The notes under the pieces were generated by a model. That model made no database searches. It saw only the letters and a program-made list of their open reading frames with translations, and was not told where the DNA came from. Positions 33,691 through 41,035 of a stretch of 41,035 bases of DNA are shown here, piece after piece. The DNA comes from Gnetum montanum. Its lineage: Eukaryota; Streptophyta; Gnetopsida; Gnetales; Gnetaceae. Within the stretch, counting starts at the first letter, position 1; each line of letters opens with the position of its first letter. The position numbers and the translations under genes are program-made. Location of the stretch: NCBI GenBank assembly GCA_015680685.1, contig MNCI01010841.1, positions 36,215 to 77,249 on the forward strand. The letters run 5' to 3'.

Positions 33691-34008
33691 GGAGTAGGAA
33701 TGCTTTCAGATGCGCACAGCGCAGCAATCTGAGCTATCTCTGCTTCGACTCATACACTCACACTGACTATTCCAGCAGGAATGCTTGTAACGGCGCACAG
33801 TGCAGCTCGTTACGATATCTCTGCAGGAGAACTTACACACAGCATACCAGGGATGCTTTAAGGAGAGCAAAGCGCATCACCCTTAGATACCTCTAATAGC
33901 ATACACACTCTCACACATGTGCAGAAATTAAACTACAGACTCACTAGACTCAGACTCTTGCTTATGGCTAGCTTGCTTATGCTATGCCTGCTTCTCTTCT
34001 TGATCGAT
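33566..34008 (-). promoter_or_regulatory. Viral RNA leader with three tandem stem-loops
   Basis: About 440 bases lie between the likely transcript start and ORF1, with several short AUG frames, as in other pararetroviral leaders. Three imperfect repeats of about 70-80 bases lie at 33696-33745, 33777-33823 and 33850-33893. In plus-strand order each has an (A)GGATGCTT-type lead, a hairpin and a TATCTCTGC-type tail. Outer stems are TCAGAT/ATCTGA (33706-33711 with 33727-33732), GTAACG/CGTTAC (33787-33792 with 33808-33813) and TAAGG/CCTTA (33859-33863 with 33881-33885). The inner stems are GCGC/GCGC and GCGC/GTGC with an ACA loop in the first two. The outer stems differ in sequence but pair in each. 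A primer site for tRNA-Met could not be identified with confidence. Confidence 0.6.
33673..33674 (-). promoter_or_regulatory. Candidate 5' splice site in the leader (GTAAGT)
   Basis: The minus strand reads AAA|GTAAGT with the ideal intron start, 16 bases into the small leader frame that begins at 33690. It also leaves a phase-1 end, matching the ORF2 acceptor. This arrangement, a short leader frame supplying the start codon to a spliced downstream gene, parallels rice tungro bacilliform virus ORF4. The undetermined base at 33678 falls in this exon and could create a stop. Confidence 0.45.
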
Positions 34009-34030
34009 GTTTACAATGATCGGAGGGGTT

Positions 34031-34153
34031 CCTTATATAGGAGAGGAACCGCCTAAGAGGTAAGTGGATGCTGACACGACATATCGCACTATGGGATATG
34101 CAATAATTACAAATCTTACTGTTTGGATCCACTTTTACTGTATACCCTACTTT
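34031..34153 (-). promoter_or_regulatory. Viral promoter (35S-like) at the copy I/II junction
   Basis: The minus strand has a strong TATATAAGG box at 34039-34031, as in caulimovirid 35S-type promoters. Upstream (34042-34153) three CAGTAA(A/G) words lie within about 60 bases, with no coding frame; these probably hold activator sites. The start of transcription would be about 30 bases downstream, near 34005. It is the only complete copy in the window: at the left end the matching bases read TATCTAGG with no leader after them, and copy II has lost the region. Confidence 0.65.
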
Positions 34154-35065
34154 TTACTGTTCTGCACCACTGTCATCACTATCTCTTGGAGTCGTGGGTG
34201 CCTTGGATTCGTTGTCTTCTTCGTCCTCATCTGATGATGTAGGAGCTAACACGGCAGGTCCAGGATTATGCCATCTAACACGCCATGTGCCACCTTCGCT
34301 ATGGAGTAGATAAAAAGCTGGATCATAATTATAAGGCTCTAATGTGGACGGATAGATATGATTCTCCTGGCAGTGCATGTTAATTTCATGAGCAGTTGCT
34401 GTCAGGACGTCTTGGTACCAAGCTAAGCGCCATGGCTTCTCCCAATCTGTTCGCCTGCACAAACTTGTGGTGATAAAATATGATGGATAGTAATCTTGAA
34501 AGGCGAAGTGAGCCATGGTTTCAAAGCTGGTGAAGAATTTGAAGTCACCATGAGGTGTGGCTCGTAATCGTCGGATATGGGCAGAATTATAGTTGGTAGG
34601 ATAATATTTAATACTATGGCCATATAATGTCCACCATTCCCAAAATGGATGATCGTCAGGAGGACAATCAAGAGGAAAGGTAAAGTCAATGTGGTAGACA
34701 TGACAATCAGAAGATTTAAACCTTGGCCAATGGATAATGGAGGGAGACTCTTCCTCTGGTTCGGTTAGATGCAAGCAATCAGTGGTAAGCAAATTAGCAT
34801 GGATGCTGGTTTTAACATGGATAGGTGGATAAAGATCATCAAGCACAGCGTTAGGATGACCAAAATACGTATAAGAGACATGAGGACTCATATCTCGAAC
34901 ATAAGAGTTATAAACATATACAGACCAATCATCAGAAGCATCCAGATGCACACCAGTTATTTGCGATTGCGTTAAATACAGACGATGGTAATTACATGGG
35001 AGTACTTTATGACTTGAACGAAGCTCCCAGCCTTCGTGCAAGTATGTTGCTGCAAAAGAAATACA
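34154..35065 (-). CDS. Viral ORF2, copy II, intact, unknown function
   Basis: The frame is open from directly after the TAG at 35066-35068 to a stop at 34154-34156. Counted from the TTG at 35041 it has 295 codons (about 34 kDa). The first AUG is about 50 codons later, so the natural start probably comes from an upstream exon. The protein is rich in H, Y, W and P. It has no signal peptide or membrane segment, and ends in a strongly acidic serine-rich tail (SSDEDEEDNE and what follows). I recognise no domain. Florendovirus-type pararetroviruses are known to carry a second ORF of unknown function behind the polyprotein, and this would be its counterpart by position. Intactness next to a decayed ORF1 is notable. 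Confidence 0.7.
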   Translation of the reverse strand, partial: CISFAATYLHEGWELRSSHKVLPCNYHRLYLTQSQITGVHLDASDDWSVYVYNSYVRDMSPHVSYTYFGHPNAVLDDLYPPIHVKTSIHANLLTTDCLHLTEPEEESPSIIHWPRFKSSDCHVYHIDFTFPLDCPPDDHPFWEWWTLYGHSIKYYPTNYNSAHIRRLRATPHGDFKFFTSFETMAHFAFQDYYPSYFITTSLCRRTDWEKPWRLAWYQDVLTATAHEINMHCQENHIYPSTLEPYNYDPAFYLLHSEGGTWRVRWHNPGPAVLAPTSSDEDEEDNESKAPTTPRDSDDSGAEQ

Positions 35066-35068
35066 CTA

Positions 35069-38000
35069 TTAGTATTGAAATTCTCTGGTCAGATAATCTG
35101 CCAGATTATTTTCCTTTCCACTAAGATACTGTGTCTTATAATTAAAATTGGCTAAAAACAAAGACCATCTAATTAAACGAGTATGGACAACCTTATTTAA
35201 ATGCTTTGTTTGCAAATATTTATCAAAATATTTTAAATCTGACCGAATAATAAATTCTTGTTCTTGAAGGAATAGACGAAACTTTTCAATACCTCGGATT
35301 ATAGCCAGGAGCTCCTTATGGGTGGAATGATAATTTAATTCAGCAGGATTGAATTTCCCACTTGCATATCTGCAGGTATAAGTCATTCCATGTAGTTCTT
35401 CTTTTAGAACTGCTCCCCAGAATTCTTCTAATGCATCCGTTTCAAGGATTAAGGTCCCGTTTGTAGGTAACCTTAAATATGGGAGTTTAGTACATTGATC
35501 TTTTAAACGCTTTACCGCATCAGTATGAGCGTGGCTCCATGGTTGTGAATCTTTGGTTAGTTGTTGATTTAAGATTTTACGATCTTTGGCAAGATCTTTG
35601 TAAAACCCAAATAGATAATTTAAACAACCGAGGAATCTCTGAAATTGTGTTTTGTCTGTGATAATATCCAAGAAGTTTTTAATGTCTGTCAGAATATGCT
35701 GTTGCAGACTAATTTGCCCATTTTTAATAACTACACCTAAAAAATTAACTTCATCAACAACAATCTGTATTTTCTTCTCTGAAGGAGAAAGAACTAGACC
35801 GTTTTGGTCAATAAGCTCATAAAGCTTTAGTAAGTGTTGTTGATGTTCGTCGACATTCTTTGACATTACTAATATATCATCTATATAAACTAAAATAAAG
35901 TAATAATCTTTAAAGATCGCATCCATACAGGACTGAAAGATAGAAGGTGCGGTTTTGATCCCAAAGGGTAAAACCATCCATTCGTAGAGGCCCTGTGGAA
36001 CTGTAAAAGCTGTTTTCTAGCGATCTTCTGGTACTACTTGGATTTGCGAAAATCCACTTTTGAGATCAAACTTTGAGTAAATATGTGTCCCTTGTAAGCG
36101 TTGGAAGAGGTCATCTTTACTAGGGATAGGATGTTGTACTGACTTAATGATTGCATTGAGTGGTTTATAATTAACCACTAATCGCTTCTTCCCCCTAGTT
36201 AATTCAACACGCTTATTGACGTAAAAGGCTACACAAGAAAACATGCTAGTGCTAGGTTTTATTATTCCTTTGTCTAGCAGTTGTTGGATTTCTTGGGCGC
36301 ATTCTTCTTTAAGTTGTGGGGACATCCCGATATGATGTGCTTTTGACTCTGGTTGCACACCATCTAATAATTCAATTTTGCACCACTGTTGCTTTTTGTG
36401 ACGGAAAGCTGTTGGATCGTCACTAGCCACCGTAAGTAGTTTGGCACGTAGTTGTTCAAAGTTTGTTTTCTGGGATTGGATCTGGTTGACAATCCACTGT
36501 GTTTTTGGGATTTTATATTTTGTTTTTGTAAACCTATTTACTAGAGTAAAGGTCCTAGCAAACTTATGCTTACCTAAGTAGACATGTGTAGGAGTAATCA
36601 TATAGGGTTCTAATAATGCTAGATTATCTACTCCTATAACCATATCATATGAAAGCCAGTTGATTGCATTAATTTGTAAAGGAAAAGTGGAATTATCAGG
36701 AAGCAATATAGGTAAGGAATACTTACAGTTTACCGTAGTGGCTGCTTTGTTGAAGTTTACGATTAAACGTTCACGGTCTTGCCACAGGTATTCTGGTATA
36801 ATAGCCTTGTTGGCGAGGGTAATTTCTGCTCCTGAGTCAATTAATGCATCTACAGGATATGGTTTAAAACCTTTTAATTTAATCCAAAATGTGCATAATG
36901 GAGTACATACCTTTTTCTCATTTTGGTTAACTCTGATCATGTGGATTTGAGCTATTTCATGTTCATATTCTTGTTGAGCTTCAGCTTCATCTTCGGCTTG
37001 TAATTCTTCTAATTCTTTTTGGGCTTTTTCAATAAAAGCTCTTAACTTTTTCATTCGTATTTTCCGGTTACATGTTTTCGCCTGAGATTTTGTTGGCTGA
37101 TGCATTCTCTCTTCTTCCTGTAGCCATTCTTCTAATTCTTCCTGTTGTTCAGTTTCTGTTTCTAATGGTTGGCTGTCATAAGATGGATTTACCTCTTTTT
37201 CATATTTTTTCAAAGCTTTTACTTCAGCTTTCTTTTCTCTAACCTGTTTATCTAGTTGTATATAAACGGTTAAATCATCTAAAGGCGTATGCTTTAATTT
37301 ATGTTTAAGCCTATCTAATTGTATTTTTGCTAATACTAACTCATCTTGTATCCTTTTTGTTTCAGATGTTGACGCCTGTTTTGAGGAGGATGCACGGTTC
37401 ATATTGCAATAATAAACATCACCGTCAGATGAATCGGAGGGATTATTTTCATAATCAGATGCTATCCCTGTATCGTAATTTTTCCAATATTCATCTGGAC
37501 TTTCATCTTTGTCTGAGACAGAAGGTGATGATTGACATAAATCTTCTCTGGGATTAAAATAAATATCATCCATTTCTGGATCAGATATCCATTCAAAATG
37601 TGTTTCCCGAAGATTATGTTTTCTAATAAAATGGACTTTCTTTTTATCCTTATCTTTATTGGGACAGTCAGGTGCAATATGTGGACTTCCGCAAATAAAG
37701 CATTTGACGTTTCTACGTCCTATCGGTTTTTGACGTCGTCTAAAGAATCCAGGATACTTTTTGACTGTTAGTCTTGGAGGAGAGGATTGTTCTTTTCTCC
37801 GCCATTGTTTCTTTGGTTTGGATCTAGAAGAAGATCCTCTACGACAGTTGGAACATTGTCGTTGTGATTTCTCTTTTTGTTTATTTTTGGATTTTTTTTT
37901 CAGGACATAATTCTAAACATAAACTTTTACCTAACCTATTATTTAGTTTTTTAACTAATTGTTGTGTTTTTTGTGTGTAACACAACTCCCTATTAGTCTG

Positions 38001-40350
38001 TTCTAAAAACTGTCTAATCTGTCCAAAGCTCATGTTAGCAATATAGAGATTTTGCTTTTTTAGTTCTGCCATATACGTATTGCAGAATGGTTGTGGAAGA
38101 CACCCAATAAGATGTTCCTTAGCTGCTACTTCATGCGTGAGTTTACCATAATAATACCAAGATTCCATAGCATCAAGAAATCCTGATAATTGTTGGATTT
38201 TATGTAACCGAGCCTTAAAGAAACGATCACGATAAACATCCACCAAATTGGCTTTAAAACCTATAAACTCTTTGATAATAGTATTTAAGAAAATGACTGT
38301 GGGTTGGGTAATCAACCTGGTTTTAATGGCAGTTGGAATATGACTCCACCATCTTCGCAAGTTTCCTTTGCAAAATCGCCTGTAATGTTGATTTCTTTGC
38401 AAAATCTATTTGGACAGTTAAATAAGATTGGATGGCATCTAAGACATCCTGTCTTTCTTTCAGATCCTTGTTGTCCATGTTGAACTTTGGTTGAATATCA
38501 CCAGCTTTGCAGGATTATGTCAACATGGCTTCTATGGCTTCCTAAACTTGTTCTCCTGTTCGTGCTAAGAGAACAGCTTCTTCAGCTCTTTCATCATCTA
38601 AGTTGGATTCAGACCCACTATGGGCACTATCACCTTCGTTCATGTGAATTTGGGCTTTTCCCTTTTTCACTCGTTGTGCTCTCTGATGTTGTTTAAAGGA
38701 TTCTATGTCTTTATGAGCTAGAGCAGGAGGAGATGATGGAAAGAATAATGAAATTTCAGAGGCTGATGAAGATAAAGGAGGAGCCGTTGGTTTAGGAGAT
38801 TGTGGACCTGATTCAGACATCCTTTCTAATTTCCTATACAATAATCCTGTATTGACATCAGTATTATTATTTAACTGATACATACGTTCTAATACAGTCA
38901 TCTGCGTTCTATTACTATACGCTAATTCTTGTAGAGCAGTGTTTGTCCAATTTAAAAGGTAGATGGTATCTGAAGGTTGCTCTGTCGTTTTCTTCGTATG
39001 TAGTGTATATACATACTCAGTTTCTGGTACACCTTCAGGCTTGTTTTGGACAAAATCAAACCCTTTTACTTCTAAGGGTGTCAGACGATCTTGATGTTCC
39101 CTGAATGTATCTCGTGATATGGTTGTTCTATTCATCTCGATTCTACAAGTCTTGAGTAGTGCGTCACATTCACTACAGTGATACTGGTTATCTATTTCTG
39201 TTAACGTTTTGTGACGGCAAGAAGGGTCACCTGTAGATGGTTGGAATAAGCGAGATGATGTTGTTGATTCAGGTATTGATTCTTCATCTGAGCTTTCGGG
39301 ATCTAACTCAATAATCTTGGCTTTGGATTTAGCCTTTCGTTTTACCCTATCCATTTCTAATTCTAGCAATTCCATCTTTCTCATCGAATGAGAAAGTTGC
39401 AGTTGTAATTGTTGGATAGTGTCTTGGAGACTGACTAGATCTGGCCGAGATTCCTAACTTGGTCTATTCTCTGTAGGTTCTTGGATATTTATAGGTTTCT
39501 AAAATAGTTTAGGCTTAGGCTTCTTGTGAGCTACATTCAATGGATCTATTTCAGAGAATCTAGGTGGTAGAAGATTGACCTTATATCTACGCTTCGTAGT
39601 TTTGTTCCGGGCTTTCTCTAGTTTGAAGTATGTATCAAGTGTGTGGGAAAGATCTGGGTACTTTGTATGAACGGGTAGATCTTCAGTGTCAATTTCTAAA
39701 CCATATTCTATATTTGGTGAACCTACTTGGGTTTTCTGTTCATTGAACGGATAGAGAGTCTTGATGGCTGTATGACTAAAAACTTTAAACACTAATCTAG
39801 TAGATATAGTAACATATATAGATTTTGGTAACATATCAACAGGCATATAGATAATAATCATTAAAGACTCATAAAGATGAGGATCATGTAGTGATAATGT
39901 AAAATTAGGAATTGTGATGATCACAGCATCTTCTGCTAACGTTCCTTTAGCCTGTGTAATTAACGCATCTTCAAACGTATTAAACCTATGATCTATAACA
40001 GCTAGCCAGTAAGGGGCTTTTAATCTATAGTTAAAATGTGGATGTAATACTACAGCTAATTCGGTGAGATGAATATAATGAAAACCTTTTTGGACCCAGG
40101 TTTCAACCTCAGGAGGTGAAAAGAAAGTAAGGGCTACTGGACGTACACCTGTTCCTGCGATCTCTAGGTCACATTCAGACATATACATCTCTTTCCATGA
40201 CTCTATTACTTTTAAACAAGACTTATCATATATTTCTGTACGCTTCGGCACTGGTAATGGACTCGAACCACTAGTAGACGCAGAGCAATATTCATTTACC
40301 CTACGGAAGTAAGGGTTAGAACTACCTGTCATCTGTGAGGGATCTGCCAT
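35069..40350 (-). pseudogene. Viral polyprotein ORF1, copy II, broken
   Basis: It is collinear with the intact ORF1 of copy I. Lesions in order of translation, with copy I codon numbers: Q284 to stop (39499-39501), Q299 to stop (39454-39456), Q603 to stop (38542-38544), Q612 to stop (38515-38517), a net 17-base loss near 38367-38376 (codons about 660-668), a 1-base gain in an A run near 37891-37900, and W1450 to stop (36017-36019). One further stop lies in the natural stop position. Open stretches remain at 40350-39499, 39384-38542, 38402-37881, 37573-36017 and 35977-35069. The zinc knuckle has GSPH in place of GGPH. Five of the lesions are C-to-T-type changes in CAG or CAA. No functional polyprotein is possible. 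Confidence 0.92.
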
Positions 40351-40462
40351 TGCTGACGAGTTGTGTTGCTTGGAATTCTTGAAATCATGTGTCTTGTCTG
40401 CCTCACTGCGCGGCTTACTCTAAACGCCTCAACCACGGAAACAGCGATGCGTGACTTACTTT

Positions 40463-41035
40463 CGGCGATCTGACGGCTCACACGTATCACTCCCGTTCAA
40501 GAATATCGCTCCATCAGACGAAGAGGCTGAGCTACGCAAAAGGGAAAGTGCGGAAGGATACAACCGAGATCCCTCTCTTCGAAAGAAGGGAGTGAAGTTT
40601 TGCGATGAAGAGGATGAGTCACCAATTGAAGAGTTGGTGAACTGAAAAACCTTGCTGATCAAACAATTAATAATATAATTAGTGGATAAGGTAGACAATA
40701 TATGGAGTTCCTTAGACTCTAAAATAGAAATTGTCTTAAAAATTGTAGAAGAGTCTAAGGTTGAGCAAAGTAGTGACAAAGGTAAGAAAAAGTGGAGAGA
40801 TTTAGGCCTTGCACATAACAAGGGTAAGGGAAAAATCACTAACTCCGATGTGGTTGAGGATTCTGATTTAGATGATGATGGTGGATGTGAGATTTGCCAT
40901 TATGACCATCCTAAGGGATGTTGCCCTATCATCTCACATCTACGGGAGTCTAGGGTGTATGCGCTTAATCCAAGACTCAACCAATGGCAAACACCCCAAA
41001 GGTTACCTTACCCACAAGGTAACTCAAGGCAGTTC
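40463..41035 (+). pseudogene. gag: Element B gag, 3' part after the viral insertion
   Basis: From about 40500 the translation aligns with element A gag at 7040-7580. It shows EEAELRKRES, then GVKFCDEEDESPIEELV, then after a stop and frame change KVDNIWSSLDSK and the DHPKGCCPIISHL block, then the PRRLPYPQGN-type linker. Positions 40463-40500 are less certain: they may be gag sequence already present on the left side or filler from the integration. The gene runs off the window. Confidence 0.7.

Larger units (their letters stand above)
27241..34041 (-). mobile_element. Viral copy I, full-length unit (6801 bp)
   Basis: It runs, in the sense of transcription, from the TATA box at about 34039 through leader, ORF1 and ORF2 to the upstream promoter sequences at 27241. 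It has one uninterrupted polyprotein gene and one nonsense mutation in ORF2. No second copy of the leader follows at its 3' end, so the terminal redundancy that pararetroviral RNA needs is absent. One undetermined base lies at 33678. Confidence 0.9.
27241..40462 (-). mobile_element. Endogenous pararetrovirus (Caulimoviridae), head-to-tail double copy
   Basis: Two copies of one viral genome lie in tandem on the minus strand, inside element B gag. The left end matches the internal junction at 34032-34041 except for one base, so the unit is circularly permuted at the promoter. This is what integration of a circular or concatemeric viral DNA would give. There are no LTRs and no integrase, and I see no clear target duplication, in line with the passive integration known for plant pararetroviruses. 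By eye the copies differ by about 2-3%, mostly transitions. The ten bases at the left end could belong to host or virus. Confidence 0.92.
34042..40462 (-). mobile_element. Viral copy II, truncated (6421 bp)
   Basis: It is collinear with copy I from 27241 to 33677. It ends in the leader about 110 bases upstream of ORF1, where host-type sequence begins. The promoter and most of the leader are missing. The net length difference of 16 bases is fully explained by one 17-base loss and one 1-base gain inside ORF1. Confidence 0.9.
24641..41035 (+). mobile_element. Element B: Ty3/gypsy-type retrotransposon, inserted in C and itself split by the pararetrovirus
   Basis: The LTR (24641-25671), primer site and gag (25812-27240) are collinear with element A. 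Gag breaks off at about 27240 and resumes after the viral array at about 40463-40500, running to the window edge. Its order of events is therefore C first, then B, then the virus. The 3' part of B is outside the window. Confidence 0.75.

Noticed and set aside
33844-33896. tRNA-Met primer site in the viral leader
   Set aside because: The best minus-strand words (TGGTATGC and AGGTATCTAAGG) match only about 6-8 of 12 bases of the expected site, so I did not annotate it.

Overview
This window looks like repeat-filled intergenic DNA from a plant nuclear genome. It holds several families of plant LTR retrotransposon, tRNA-derived SINE-like pieces, many C-to-T-type stop codons, and an integrated plant pararetrovirus (Caulimoviridae). 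No intact host gene was found. The low gene density and nested old elements would suit a large genome such as a gymnosperm's, but the sequence alone does not prove this. Two runs of N (14299-14692, 24863-25453) are assembly gaps.

Layout. Positions 1-135 are the end of an LTR whose element lies off the left edge. Positions 136-4626 are AT-rich, with two badly decayed coding remnants: a DUF4283/zinc-knuckle protein (+, about 1261-2330) and an unknown lysine-rich, coiled-coil-like protein (-, about 2840-3830). Positions 4632-11680 are a complete LTR retrotransposon (element A) with a 5-bp target duplication. It carries only a broken gag and a protease-like region, with no recognisable reverse transcriptase or integrase. 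Positions 11686-20572 are AT-rich, with SINE-like pieces, small repeats, an unusual palindrome cluster (17761-18215) and a reversed Ty1/copia LTR (19648-20143). Element C, a relative of A, starts near 20573 and is cut at 24640 by element B, a closer relative of A. The gag of B is in turn cut by the pararetrovirus (about 27241-40462), and B gag resumes to the window edge.

The pararetrovirus is the main find. Two head-to-tail copies lie on the minus strand. Copy I (27241-34041, 6801 bp) is a full circular unit with promoter, leader and an uninterrupted 1765-codon polyprotein: movement protein, coat protein with zinc knuckle, aspartic protease, reverse transcriptase and RNase H. Copy II (34042-40462) lacks the leader and promoter, and its polyprotein frame has six stop codons and two frameshifts. 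A second gene, ORF2 (about 34 kDa, unknown function), is intact in copy II but has one stop in copy I. ORF2 has no AUG near its 5' end, lies in the ORF1 frame behind two stop codons, and is preceded by a textbook branch point and 3' splice site. Two candidate donors upstream share the matching phase, so expression of ORF2 from a spliced RNA is likely. The leader carries three tandem stem-loops whose stems change sequence but keep pairing. ORF1 plus a downstream ORF2 resembles the florendovirus type of organisation, but the genus cannot be fixed without a tree.
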